A stretch of 64,000 nt of DNA from Pseudomonas moraviensis (GTDB lineage: Bacteria > Pseudomonadota > Gammaproteobacteria > Pseudomonadales > Pseudomonadaceae), in NCBI RefSeq assembly GCF_900105805.1, contig NZ_LT629788.1:3782001-3846000 (forward strand), given 5' to 3'. Position numbers and translations under genes: made by a program. Below are positions 42,826 through 51,454 of the stretch, piece by piece (positions within the stretch are counted from its first letter, which is position 1; each line of letters opens with the position of its first letter). The notes beneath the pieces were generated by a model that did not search any database, was not told where the DNA came from, and saw nothing but the letters and a program-made list of their open reading frames with translations.

Positions 42826-43698
42826 TTACACGCCTTTCTGTTTATCCAGCGCCACCTGATAAAGCACGTTTTTGCGCTCGCCGGTGATTTGCGCTGCCAG
42901 TGCGGCGGCGCGCTTGAGCGGCATTTCTTCGAGCAGCAGATCGAGGATGCGCATGGCTTCACTGCTGACCGCGTCCTCCGACTCTGGCGCGGTCCAGCCG
43001 GCCACCAGCACCACGCACTCGCCGCGCTGCTGATTGCTGTCGGACTCGACGAACGCACGCAGTTCGCTGAGCGGCAGGCCTTTGAGGGTTTCGAAGGTTT
43101 TGGTGATTTCCCGCGCCAGCAATGCCTGACGCTCGCCACCGAACACCGCTTCCATGTCCTGCAAACATTCGAGAATGCGATGTGGCGCCTCATAGAAGAT
43201 CAATGTGCGCGGTTCTTCTTTTACCGCTTCCAGACGCGCCTTGCGCCCGACCGATTTGGCCGGCAGGAAGCCTTCGAAGATGAAACGATCGGACGGCAAT
43301 CCCGCCGCCGACAGCGCCGCAATCAACGCGCAGGCACCCGGCACCGGCACCACATTGATGCCGGCCGCCCGGGCCTGACGCACCAGGTGATAACCCGGAT
43401 CGGAGATCAATGGCGTGCCGGCATCGGAAATCAGCGCCACGTTGTCGCCCGCCAGCAACCGGGTAATAAAGCGGCTACCCTCATCCCGTTCGTTGTGCTC
43501 GTGGCACGCGGCCAACGGCGTGCCGATACCGAAGTGCTGCATCAGACGCGCCGAGTGCCGCGTGTCTTCCGCCGCGATCAACGCCACTTCGCGGAGGATC
43601 TTCAGGGCCCGGGCGCTGATGTCGTCCAGGTTGCCGATGGGCGTCGCCACCACATAAAGCGAGCCAGCAGCGGAATTCAAAGGACCTGGAGCAGTCAA
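42826..43698 (-). CDS. rsmI: 16S rRNA 2'-O-methyltransferase (C1402)
   Basis: Tetrapyrrole-methylase-fold enzyme that 2'-O-methylates C1402 of 16S rRNA. The SAM-binding start (GSLYVVATPIGNLDDISARAL), AAEDTRHSARLMQHFGI and the GTPLISDPGYHLV loop are all present. The frame is open to an ATG at 43731. I favour a TTG at 43698 (MTAPGPLNSA...) because GAGG lies 8 bp before it, and a TACAAT -10-like element covers the ATG itself, which would place transcription start inside the longer version. From TTG the length is 290 residues, near the family norm. Confidence 0.9.
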   Translation of the reverse strand: MTAPGPLNSAAGSLYVVATPIGNLDDISARALKILREVALIAAEDTRHSARLMQHFGIGTPLAACHEHNERDEGSRFITRLLAGDNVALISDAGTPLISDPGYHLVRQARAAGINVVPVPGACALIAALSAAGLPSDRFIFEGFLPAKSVGRKARLEAVKEEPRTLIFYEAPHRILECLQDMEAVFGGERQALLAREITKTFETLKGLPLSELRAFVESDSNQQRGECVVLVAGWTAPESEDAVSSEAMRILDLLLEEMPLKRAAALAAQITGERKNVLYQVALDKQKGV

Positions 43699-43908
43699 AG
43701 CGCACACCTCGTGATCGGTAAAAGCGGCCATTGTAGCGCGTCATGAGGATTGCGATGCGCTCCAGCCAAACGCGGTTTTTCCCACGGTTGTGCGCTTGCG
43801 CAACATTTACGCCAGCTAAATTGACCGATTCACACCAGTAACATCGCGCCCCGGCCAGTGCTTGGGTACAATTCCACGCTAATTTGATCGAGTATCAGGA
43901 ACACTTAC

Positions 43909-45720
43909 ATGATCGCTTGCCTGCGGCTGTTCACTGCCCTCTGCCTCGCTGCCTTGTTGGCCGCGTGTGCCAGCTCCCCTTCCTCCAGCCTTGGCGAACT
44001 TCCACGGACTCCGGACGCCAGCATCGAGCAACTGCTCGAACAGGCTGCCCAGGCCAAGACCCCGGAACAAGCCGCCCTGCTGCGCCTGAGCGCAGCGGAC
44101 CAGGCTTACCGCCAAGGCAATGCCGGCCAGTCCGCGCAAATCCTGCAACAAGTGCCGGTGGAGCAACTCAAGCCGGGCCAGCAGATTTTCGCCAACACGC
44201 TGTCCGCCGAACTGGCCATGACCCGCAATCAGCCGAAAGCCGCGCTGACTGCCCTGAGTCATCCAAGCTTCCAGAAGCTCGGTGAAATGCCGCAAGAGCA
44301 GCAAGTCCGCACCGGCACTGTTCACGCCCGCGCCCTTGAAGCTGATGGCCAGACGCTCGCCGCTGCTCGCGAGCGTGTGTTCATCGCGCCGATGCTGGAA
44401 GGCGAAGCGGCGAGCAAGAACCACGAAGCGATCTGGACCCTGATCGCCTCGCTGCCAACCGATCAACTGCAACCCAACACCACCGATGATCTCGGCGGCT
44501 GGATGGCGCTGGCGCAAGCGGTGAAAACCGCCGGTACGCTGGAGCAGCAGCAAGCCGCGATCGACACCTGGCGCGCGCAGAATCCAAAGCACCCAGCCGC
44601 AATCAACCTGCCGCTGCCGCTGACCAAACTCAAGGAACTGGCCAGCCAGCCACTGAGCAAAATCGCCCTGCTGCTGCCACAGGACGGCCAGTTGGCGTCG
44701 GTCGGCAAAGCACTGCGTGAAGGCTTCATGGCCGCGCATTATCAGGCGCAGCAGGCCGGGCAGAACCCACCTGCCATCGAGTTCTACGACAGTTCGAAAC
44801 TGACCTCGATGGACGAGTTCTATCGCAAGGCTCAGGCTGACGGCGTGCAACTGGTGGTTGGCCCGCTGGAAAAACCCCTGGTCAAACAGCTGAGCACTCG
44901 CCCGCAACTGCCGATCACCACCCTTGCGCTGAACTACAGCGAAGGCGAGCAGGGCCCGGCGCAATTGTTCCAGTTCGGTCTGGCGGCTGAAGACGAAGCT
45001 CGTGAAGTGTCCCGTCGCGCCCGCGCCGATGGTCTGCATCGCGCTGCGATCATGGTGCCGAAGGGCGAATGGGGCGATCGCGTTCTGCGCGCCTTCAGCC
45101 AGGACTGGCAAGCCAACGGCGGCAGCATCGTTGCCACCGAGCGTGTTGATCAGCCGGTGCAACTGGCCCAGCAGATTGCCGACATGTTCCAGCTGCGTCA
45201 GAGCGAAGCCCGCGCCAAGAGCCTGCAGAACGTTGCCGGCACTAACGTTGCCGCCCAGCCGTCGCGCCGTCAGGATATTGAATTCATCTTCCTCGCCGCG
45301 ACCCCGCAGCAAGCCCAGCAGATCAAACCGACCCTGAATTTCCAGTACGCCGGTGACGTGCCGGTCTACGCGACTTCTCACGTCTACAGCGCCAGCGGCG
45401 ACATCAACCAGTACAACGATATGAACGGCATTCGCTTCTGCGAAACCCCATGGCTGCTGGAAACCAGCGATCCGCTGCGCCAGCAAGTCACTGCACAATG
45501 GCCGCAAGCCAACGGCAGCCTTGGTCGCCTGTACGCCATGGGCGCCGATGCCTACCGTCTCGCTCCACGCCTGGGCCAGCTCAAAGCCCTGCCGGACAGC
45601 CGCATCGAAGGTCAGTCGGGCAGCCTCGGCATGACCCAGACCCAGCGCGTTGTGCGTCAGTTGCCTTGGGCGCAGTTCGTCAGCGGTCAGGTACAGCGTC
45701 TGCCGGACACGCCGCGCTGA
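43909..45720 (+). CDS. lpoA: Outer-membrane lipoprotein activator of PBP1A (LpoA)
   Basis: A 603-residue lipoprotein with signal MIACLRLFTALCLAALLAAC (Cys20). The N-terminal half is a helical TPR-like domain and the C-terminal half a periplasmic-binding-protein fold (starting near ISKIALLLPQDGQLASVG). In E. coli LpoA reaches through the peptidoglycan layer to stimulate PBP1A. Many pseudomonads rely on LpoP for PBP1B, so the exact partner here is inferred. The gene overlaps yraN by ATGA. Divergent from rsmI, as in most gammaproteobacteria. Confidence 0.92.
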   Translation: MIACLRLFTALCLAALLAACASSPSSSLGELPRTPDASIEQLLEQAAQAKTPEQAALLRLSAADQAYRQGNAGQSAQILQQVPVEQLKPGQQIFANTLSAELAMTRNQPKAALTALSHPSFQKLGEMPQEQQVRTGTVHARALEADGQTLAAARERVFIAPMLEGEAASKNHEAIWTLIASLPTDQLQPNTTDDLGGWMALAQAVKTAGTLEQQQAAIDTWRAQNPKHPAAINLPLPLTKLKELASQPLSKIALLLPQDGQLASVGKALREGFMAAHYQAQQAGQNPPAIEFYDSSKLTSMDEFYRKAQADGVQLVVGPLEKPLVKQLSTRPQLPITTLALNYSEGEQGPAQLFQFGLAAEDEAREVSRRARADGLHRAAIMVPKGEWGDRVLRAFSQDWQANGGSIVATERVDQPVQLAQQIADMFQLRQSEARAKSLQNVAGTNVAAQPSRRQDIEFIFLAATPQQAQQIKPTLNFQYAGDVPVYATSHVYSASGDINQYNDMNGIRFCETPWLLETSDPLRQQVTAQWPQANGSLGRLYAMGADAYRLAPRLGQLKALPDSRIEGQSGSLGMTQTQRVVRQLPWAQFVSGQVQRLPDTPR

Positions 45721-46082
45721 TGCCCGACAGGTCACGCTCGCAAAGCGGCAAGGATGCCGAGCGCCAGGCGCTCGAACATCTGCAACAACACGGGCTGCGC
45801 CTGCTGGCGCAGAACTGGTTATGCAAACGCGGCGAGCTTGATCTGGTCATGCTTGATGGCGATACAGTAGTATTCGTTGAAGTTCGCTACAGAAAAAACA
45901 CTCAATGGGGTGGCGCGCTCGCCAGTATCGACGAGCGCAAGCAGCAGAAACTGATCTTTGCAGCACAGTATTTTCTTCAGCGCGAGTCGCGTTGGGCCAA
46001 TTCCCCCTGCCGCTTCGATGTGGTGGCGATCGAAAGCCACCCCGATCAGCTGAACTGGTTGCAGAATGCTTTCGACAGTTGA
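45720..46082 (+). CDS. YraN family (UPF0102) endonuclease-fold protein
   Basis: A 120-residue protein with the conserved UPF0102 core GELDLVMLDGDTVVFVEVRYR, whose E-x-D...E-V-R/K pattern matches restriction-endonuclease-like active sites. No activity has been firmly established for the family. I chose the ATG at 45720 because it overlaps the lpoA stop (ATGA). The frame is open further upstream inside lpoA, but that is not protein-like. Conserved neighbour of lpoA and the SIS gene. Confidence 0.92.
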   Translation: MPDRSRSQSGKDAERQALEHLQQHGLRLLAQNWLCKRGELDLVMLDGDTVVFVEVRYRKNTQWGGALASIDERKQQKLIFAAQYFLQRESRWANSPCRFDVVAIESHPDQLNWLQNAFDS

Positions 46083-46183
46083 TCGCCTGCACGCTGCCCC
46101 GTTTTCGTCCGACACATTTTGCTCTTTGCTTTGCGGGTTGCACATTCACGTGCCGAACAGCCGCGCCACTTAAGGTCACACAG

Positions 46184-46777
46184 ATGGACATGCAATCCCG
46201 AATTCGCCAGCTTTTCAAGGCCAGTATCGACACCAAAGAACAGGCGATGAACGTAGTTGCACCGCACATCGAGCAAGCCAGCCAGATCATGGTCAACGCC
46301 CTGCTCAACGAAGGCAAAATGCTCTCGTGCGGCAACGGCGGCTCGGCCGGCGACGCTCAGCATTTCTCGTCGGAACTGCTCAACCGCTTCGAGCGCGAGC
46401 GTCCAAGCCTGCCAGCGATTGCGCTGACCACCGACACCTCGACGATCACCTCGATCTCCAACGACTACAGCTACAACGAAGTGTTCTCCAAGCAGATCCG
46501 CGCCCTCGGCCAGCCAGGCGATGTGCTGCTGGCGATTTCGACCAGCGGTAATTCGGCGAACATTATTCAAGCGATCCAGGCCGCACATGATCGCGAAATG
46601 ATTGTCGTAGCTTTGACCGGACGCGATGGCGGCGGCATGGCGTCGCTGCTGCTGCCCGAGGACGTCGAAATCCGCGTCCCGGCCTACGTCACTGCACGTA
46701 TTCAGGAAGTCCACTTGCTGGCGATCCATTGCCTTTGCGATCTGATCGACAGCCAACTGTTCGGGAGTGAAGAATGA
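46184..46777 (+). CDS. gmhA: SIS-domain phosphoheptose isomerase / DiaA-like protein
   Basis: A 197-residue SIS protein. The position (lpoA, yraN, this gene, BON lipoprotein) is that of E. coli diaA, which binds DnaA. The sequence keeps the catalytic residues of the sedoheptulose-7-phosphate isomerase GmhA: E64 in SELLNRFE and H182 in LLAIHCLCDL, plus the sugar-phosphate loops CGNGGSAGDAQH and ISTSGNS. It may therefore make the heptose precursor of LPS, bind DnaA, or both. TAAGGT precedes the ATG at 46184. It overlaps the next gene by 4 bp. Confidence 0.88.
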   Translation: MDMQSRIRQLFKASIDTKEQAMNVVAPHIEQASQIMVNALLNEGKMLSCGNGGSAGDAQHFSSELLNRFERERPSLPAIALTTDTSTITSISNDYSYNEVFSKQIRALGQPGDVLLAISTSGNSANIIQAIQAAHDREMIVVALTGRDGGGMASLLLPEDVEIRVPAYVTARIQEVHLLAIHCLCDLIDSQLFGSEE

Positions 46778-47352
46778 CCCCTAATCGCCTTGGCCTTCTG
46801 GCCTTGACCCTGTGCCTCGGCATCAGCGGCTGCACCTCGGTGGTGAATGCCAGCCGTGAAGCGCCGATCGAAGACGACCGTGGCACGCGCACCTTCGGCA
46901 GCAAGATCGACGACTCGTTGATCGAAACCAAGGCGGGCGTGAACATCGCCAAGGCCGACCCGGCTCTGGACAACGATTCACACATCGTGATCACCAGTTT
47001 CAACGGTGTCGTCCTGCTCGCCGGCCAGACGCCACGCGAGGACCTTAAGGCCAAGGCTGAACAAGCCGCCGCCAACGTCCAGCGCGTGAAGAAAGTCCAC
47101 AACGAGCTGCAAGTACTGCAACCGTCCTCCCTGCTCGCCCGTCAGAACGATGCGTGGCTGACCACCAAGATCAAGACGCAGATGCTCACCGATGCCAGCA
47201 TTCCTGGCTCGCGCATCAAGGTCGTGACCGAAAACGGCATCGTCTACCTGCTGGGCCTGCTGACCAAACAGGAAGCCACTCAGGCGACCAATCTCGTTCA
47301 GGGTGTGTCCGGCGTGCAGAAGATCGTGAAGCTGTTCGAATACATCGACTGA
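46774..47352 (+). CDS. BON-domain outer-membrane lipoprotein (DolP-like)
   Basis: A 192-residue lipoprotein with lipobox GISGC (Cys20) and two BON domains (about 45-115 and 122-190), each with the glycine-centred phospholipid-binding pattern (VVLLAGQTP and IVYLLGLLT). E. coli DolP/YraP, encoded at the same place, supports outer-membrane integrity and septal amidase activation. The gene overlaps the SIS gene by 4 bp and ends 17 bp before a bidirectional terminator. Confidence 0.92.
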   Translation: MTPNRLGLLALTLCLGISGCTSVVNASREAPIEDDRGTRTFGSKIDDSLIETKAGVNIAKADPALDNDSHIVITSFNGVVLLAGQTPREDLKAKAEQAAANVQRVKKVHNELQVLQPSSLLARQNDAWLTTKIKTQMLTDASIPGSRIKVVTENGIVYLLGLLTKQEATQATNLVQGVSGVQKIVKLFEYID

Positions 47353-47368
47353 CCGCAAACGTCAGGCA

Positions 47369-47403
47369 CAAAAAAGGCGATCCATCCGGATCGCCTTTTT
47401 TTA
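47369..47403. terminator. Bidirectional terminator between the BON gene and sspB
   Basis: AAAAAAGGCGATCC, loop, GGATCGCCTTTTTTT serves both converging genes. The minus-strand sspB stop codon (47401-47403) lies inside the plus-strand T-run, so the intergenic space is fully used. Confidence 0.9.
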
Positions 47404-47814
47404 TTTCACAACCTTCAAGCTCGGCCGGCCACTTGGGCGCGGCGGCTCGCTGCCCGGTGGCGGCGAGTCGTCATCCGGATCGATGTCTTCCTCGTCGTCC
47501 ATCGGCAACTCGAGGTCAAATACCATGCCCTGGCCGTTCTCCCGGGCGTAGATGCCCAGAATCGCGCTGATCGGCACGTAGAGACTGTGTGGAACACCGC
47601 CGAAGCGGCCTTCGAACGTCACAACGTCGTTGTCCATGTGCAGATGACGCACGGCACTCGGCGATATGTTCAGGACGATCTGGCCGTCACTGGCAAAGCC
47701 TTGTGGCACCTGCACCGCCGGGTACTCGGAGTTGACCAGCATGTGCGGGGTGCAATCGTTATCCACAATCCACTCGTAGAGCGCGCGGACCAGATAAGGT
47801 CGACTGGAGTTCAT
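47401..47814 (-). CDS. sspB: ClpXP specificity-enhancing factor SspB
   Basis: Adaptor that delivers ssrA-tagged peptides to ClpXP. The N-terminal domain is the SspB dimer fold (RPYLVRALYEWIVDNDCTPH, later GGVPHSLYVPISAILGIYA). A long acidic and Pro-rich linker ends in a basic XB-type tail (RPSLKVVK) that docks on ClpX. The length is 137 residues. It follows sspA by 16 bp with GGAG before the ATG. Confidence 0.95.
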   Translation of the reverse strand: MNSSRPYLVRALYEWIVDNDCTPHMLVNSEYPAVQVPQGFASDGQIVLNISPSAVRHLHMDNDVVTFEGRFGGVPHSLYVPISAILGIYARENGQGMVFDLELPMDDEEDIDPDDDSPPPGSEPPRPSGRPSLKVVK

Positions 47815-47830
47815 AGCGGCTCCTTAAGCC

Positions 47831-48448
47831 TTAGCGCATATCGCGTTCGACACCAGACAGACTCGCCTGGAAAGCCTCACGCGCAAACTGACGCTCCATA
47901 TAATCAAGCAGCGGCTTGGCCGGCCGCGGCAGTTCAATACCCAGAATCGGCAAACGCCAGAGTATGGGTAATAGGCAGCAATCCACCAGACTTTGTTCCT
48001 CACTGAGGAAGAACGGTTTGTCGGCAAACAGCGGCGAAACGCCGGTCAGGCTTTCGCGCAGCTCCTTGCGCGCCACGACCCGTGCGGCCTCTTTGCTCTT
48101 GGGATCCAGAATCAGATCCACCAGTCCGCACCAGTCACGCTGAATCCTGTGAATCAGCAGACGGCTGTTGGCCCGCGCCACCGGATAAACCGGCATCAGC
48201 GGCGGGTGCGGGTAACGCTCATCCAGATACTCCATCACCACGGTCGACTCCCACAACGCCAGGTCACGATCGACCAGCGTCGGCAGACTGCCGTAAGGGT
48301 TCACCTCAATCAGTTTAGGCGGCTGGCGGCCCGCTTCCACGTAAATGATTTCGGCGCTGACACCCTTCTCTGCAAGCACGATGCGCACTCGGTGGGAATA
48401 GTGGTCGGCGGGGTCGGAGTAACAGGCCAACCGATTGGTCACGCCCAT
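47831..48448 (-). CDS. sspA: Stringent starvation protein A
   Basis: GST-fold protein that binds RNA polymerase and helps stationary-phase and stress gene expression. It is not an active glutathione transferase. The 205-residue product has an N-terminal thioredoxin-like domain (LACYSDPADHYSHRVRIVLAEKGV) and an all-helical C-terminal domain. AGGAGG lies directly upstream of the ATG. It is the first gene of the sspAB pair, downstream of the pet operon on the same strand but separated by a large hairpin. Confidence 0.95.
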   Translation of the reverse strand: MGVTNRLACYSDPADHYSHRVRIVLAEKGVSAEIIYVEAGRQPPKLIEVNPYGSLPTLVDRDLALWESTVVMEYLDERYPHPPLMPVYPVARANSRLLIHRIQRDWCGLVDLILDPKSKEAARVVARKELRESLTGVSPLFADKPFFLSEEQSLVDCCLLPILWRLPILGIELPRPAKPLLDYMERQFAREAFQASLSGVERDMR

Positions 48449-48490
48449 GGCGATCCTCCTCGCTTGTTGAATTTGTCGGAACCGGAAAAA

Positions 48491-48570
48491 CGCGCGCGCC
48501 CAGAGGGCACCTCCCGCAGGGTCTGACGGAGCAGACCCTGCTTTAGCGGAGGCGCCCTTGGGCGCGCGCG
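48491..48570 (-). terminator. Two-tier hairpin terminator of the pet operon
   Basis: Long outer arms (CGCGCGCGCCCAGAGGGC... / ...GCCCTTGGGCGCGCGCG) enclose a second perfect hairpin (GCAGGGTCTG / CAGACCCTGC, 48517-48542). On the minus strand the outer stem is followed by a T5 run, so it ends petABC transcription just before sspA. Confidence 0.75.
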
Positions 48571-48594
48571 ATTAACAGCAATGCTTGAAGCGTA

Positions 48595-49377
48595 TCAGTG
48601 CACGTCTTTCCAGTATTCACGCTTGAGCAGATAGGCGAACACAAAGAAGAACGCCAGGTACAGCAAGACATAAGTACCGATGCGCTGATGTTGCAGCTTA
48701 ACCGGGTTAGCCGAGTAAGCCAGGAAGGTTACCAGATTCTTGACCTTCTCATCGAACTGCTCTTCGTTCAGGGCACCTGACTTCGGCACGATGGTCAGTT
48801 GATCGCACGCTTCATGGGTCAGCGGCGTGCCGGTCAGCGGGTCGTATTGTTTCTTGCCGTCTTCGACGATCTGCACCTGTTTGCAGCCGACCACCTGACG
48901 ACCCTGCAGGCCAACCAGCACGTTAGGCATACCAACGTTCGGGAAGACCTTGTTGTTCACGCCCCATGGACGCGCCGGATCTTCGTAGAACGACTTCAGG
49001 TAACCGTAGAGCCAGTCGGTACCGCGCACCCGCGCCACCAGCGTCAGGTCCGGCGGCGCTGCGCCGAACCAGGTTTTGGCGTCGGCCGGTTGCATACCGA
49101 TGTTCATGTGGTCGCCGATCTTGGCGCCAGTGAACACCAGCTTCTCCAGCATCAATTCGTGCGGGATGCCGAGGTCATCGGCAACGCGCTCGTAACGCTG
49201 GAACTTGGCACTGTGACAACCCATGCAATAGTTGGCAAAAGTCCGCGCACCATCCTGCAGGGCGGCTTTGTCGGAGACGTCGATATCGACATGTTCCAGT
49301 TCTGGACCATGGCCCTCGGCAGCAAAAACCAGGGAAGGCAGCGCAGCAAAAATCAGAGCAAGAAATAACTTTTTCAT
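48595..49377 (-). CDS. petC: Ubiquinol-cytochrome c reductase cytochrome c1
   Basis: Heme c1 subunit of the cytochrome bc1 complex. A Sec signal (cleaved near LVFAAEG) precedes the heme motif C51-x-x-C54-H55. A C-terminal membrane helix (YVLLYLAFFFVFAYLL) anchors the periplasmic domain. The product is 260 residues. The ATG overlaps the petB stop. Unlike in some proteobacteria it is not fused to cytochrome b. Confidence 0.97.
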   Translation of the reverse strand: MKKLFLALIFAALPSLVFAAEGHGPELEHVDIDVSDKAALQDGARTFANYCMGCHSAKFQRYERVADDLGIPHELMLEKLVFTGAKIGDHMNIGMQPADAKTWFGAAPPDLTLVARVRGTDWLYGYLKSFYEDPARPWGVNNKVFPNVGMPNVLVGLQGRQVVGCKQVQIVEDGKKQYDPLTGTPLTHEACDQLTIVPKSGALNEEQFDEKVKNLVTFLAYSANPVKLQHQRIGTYVLLYLAFFFVFAYLLKREYWKDVH

Positions 49378-50588
49378 CAGCCAGTCACCCTTTCCGGAAC
49401 CGGTTTGGTCTTCTCGAGCCGGGTGTAGAACGGCATCAGAATGAAGTAGGCGAAATACAGGAAGGTGCAGACCTGCGACAGCAGCGTGCGCCCCGGTGTC
49501 GGCGCAAGAACGCCCAGAATGCCGAGAATCACAAAGGAAATGCAGAACACCACCAGCCAGATTTTGCTAAGCCAGCCTTTGTAGCGCATCGATTTCACCG
49601 GACTGCGATCCAGCCACGGCAGTACGAACAGCACCGCAATTGCAGCGCCCATGGCGATAACGCCCAAGAGCTTGTCCGGCACCGCACGCAGGATTGCGTA
49701 GAACGGCGTGAAGTACCAGACCGGAGCAATGTGCTCTGGAGTCTTGAACGGGTTGGCCGGCTCGAAGTTCGGTTTTTCGAGGAAGTAACCGCCCATTTCC
49801 GGGAAGAAGAACACAATGAAGCAGAAGATGAACAGGAACACCACGACGCCGACAATGTCCTTCACCGTGTAGTACGGGTGGAACGCAATGCCGTCCAGCG
49901 GGATGCCGTTTTCGTCTTTGTGCTTCTTGATATCGACGCCGTCAGGGTTGTTCGAACCCACTTCGTGCAGCGCCAGAATGTGCAGCACCACCAGACCGAG
50001 AATCACGATTGGCAATGCAACAACGTGCAAGGCGAAGAAACGGTTCAGGGTGATTCCGGAGATCAGGTAGTCACCCCGAATCCACTGGGTCAGGTCATCG
50101 CCGATCAGCGGAATCGCACCGAACAGCGAGATGATCACCTGGGCGCCCCAATACGACATTTGGCCCCACGGCAGCAGGTAACCCATGAACGCTTCAGCCA
50201 TCAGCGCCAGATAGATCAGCATGCCGAACACCCAGACCAGCTCGCGCGGTTTCTGGTACGAACCGTAGAGCAGGCCGCGGAACATGTGCAGATAGACGAC
50301 GATGAAAAATGCCGAGGCGCCGGTCGAGTGCAGCAGACGCAGGATCGAGCCGTACTCGACGTCGCGCATGATGTATTCAACAGAAGCAAAGGCTTCTTCT
50401 GCCGACGGCGTGTAGCTCATCGTCAGCCAGACACCGGTGACGATCTGGTTGACCAGCACCAGCAGCGCCAGCGAGCCGAAGAAATAGAAGAAGTTGAAGT
50501 TTTTCGGTGCGTAATATTTGCTGAGATGGTCTTCCCACATTTTCGTCGCTGGAAAGCGCGCATCAACCCAATCCATGAACTTGCTCAT
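49377..50588 (-). CDS. petB: Ubiquinol-cytochrome c reductase cytochrome b
   Basis: Quinol-oxidising membrane subunit of complex III with two b hemes. Conserved features include the heme-ligand helices (LLHSTGASAFFIVVYLHMFRG and NRFFALHVVALPIVILGLVVLH) and the Qo-site region around GGYFLEKPNFEPANPF with the C-terminal helices. The ATG at 50588 overlaps the petA stop (ATGA). A GTG one codon upstream is less likely. The length is 403 residues. Confidence 0.97.
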   Translation of the reverse strand: MSKFMDWVDARFPATKMWEDHLSKYYAPKNFNFFYFFGSLALLVLVNQIVTGVWLTMSYTPSAEEAFASVEYIMRDVEYGSILRLLHSTGASAFFIVVYLHMFRGLLYGSYQKPRELVWVFGMLIYLALMAEAFMGYLLPWGQMSYWGAQVIISLFGAIPLIGDDLTQWIRGDYLISGITLNRFFALHVVALPIVILGLVVLHILALHEVGSNNPDGVDIKKHKDENGIPLDGIAFHPYYTVKDIVGVVVFLFIFCFIVFFFPEMGGYFLEKPNFEPANPFKTPEHIAPVWYFTPFYAILRAVPDKLLGVIAMGAAIAVLFVLPWLDRSPVKSMRYKGWLSKIWLVVFCISFVILGILGVLAPTPGRTLLSQVCTFLYFAYFILMPFYTRLEKTKPVPERVTG

Positions 50589-51181
50589 CACGCTTTCTCC
50601 GTATCGACGCCAATGACAATCAGGTCATCGGTCTCATAGGAATGCGGGGGAACTGGCAGGTTCAAAGGCGCAGGTTGCGACTTGTAGACGCGGCCAGCCA
50701 GATCGTAATGGGAACCGTGGCACGGGCAGAAATAGCCGCCTACCCAGTCTTTGCCCAGATCCGCAGGTGCCACTTCGGGACGGAAGGTCGGTGAGCAACC
50801 CAGGTGCGTACAGATCCCGATCAGCAGCAGAATTTCCGGCTTGATCGAGCGTACTTCCGGGTCGACATAAGTGGGTTGCGTGGAGTTTTTGGAGGTCGGA
50901 TCGGAGAGCTGACCCTCGATCTTTTTGAGATTCCCCAGGATTTCCTCCGTACGGCGGACAATGAACACCGGCTGGCCGCGCCATTCAGCAATCATCTGCT
51001 GGCCTGGCTCGATTTTGCTGACATTCACTTTCACCGGTGCACCGGCGGCTTTCGCCTTGGCACTGGGAAACCATGACCCCACGAACGGGACCGCAGCCCC
51101 CACCGCTCCTGCAGCACCCACCACGGATGTGGCTGCCACCAAGAAGCGACGCCGGCCTGCATTCACGCCGTCATTGCTCAT
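50588..51181 (-). CDS. petA: Rieske iron-sulfur subunit of cytochrome bc1
   Basis: Carries the [2Fe-2S] cluster of complex III. The ligands are C124-x-H126 in CTHLGC and C152/H155 in CPCHGSHYD, with C129 and C154 forming the disulfide. The N-terminus has a twin-arginine motif (RRRFLVAAT) before one membrane helix, consistent with Tat-dependent insertion. The product is 197 residues and the gene is the first of petABC, behind a good promoter. Confidence 0.97.
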   Translation of the reverse strand: MSNDGVNAGRRRFLVAATSVVGAAGAVGAAVPFVGSWFPSAKAKAAGAPVKVNVSKIEPGQQMIAEWRGQPVFIVRRTEEILGNLKKIEGQLSDPTSKNSTQPTYVDPEVRSIKPEILLLIGICTHLGCSPTFRPEVAPADLGKDWVGGYFCPCHGSHYDLAGRVYKSQPAPLNLPVPPHSYETDDLIVIGVDTEKA

Positions 51182-51267
51182 TCAGTCCTCTCCCATCAGC
51201 TTTTTTGGCCTGTTAAATCAGGCGTCTACTAAATAAATCAAATGTTACTTATAAAAATTTTGCCCGA

Positions 51268-51296
51268 ATGGTAATGAAAACCCCTAATTCTGACAA
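51268..51296 (-). promoter_or_regulatory. petABC promoter candidate
   Basis: Minus-strand -35 TTGTCA (51291-51296), 17-bp spacer, -10 TACCAT (51268-51273). This gives a leader of roughly 80 nt before the petA ATG, in a visibly AT-rich intergenic stretch. Confidence 0.6.
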
Positions 51297-51395
51297 GGTT
51301 AATTCCCGGGAGCTCAGCCCCTCAAGCCTTGGAGTATAGGGGGTCTACGGATGTGGCAAGTTGTCACAACGCAATTCTTTGATAAATCGCAGGCA

Positions 51396-51438
51396 TAAAA
51401 AAACGCCCGCTTCCGTGAGGAGGCGGGCGTCCTTTTTT
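51396..51438 (-). terminator. Terminator downstream of rpsI
   Basis: ACGCCCGC, TTCCGTGAGGAG loop, GCGGGCGT stem with an A-run on the plus strand and T-run on the other side, 17 bp beyond the rpsI stop codon. Confidence 0.9.
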
Positions 51439-51454
51439 GAACGCGGAAGCGGAA

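Noticed and set aside
42635..42859. Short plus-strand frame over the RNase P RNA region
   Set aside because: The sequence is the reverse complement of the conserved RNase P RNA core, so the frame is accidental.
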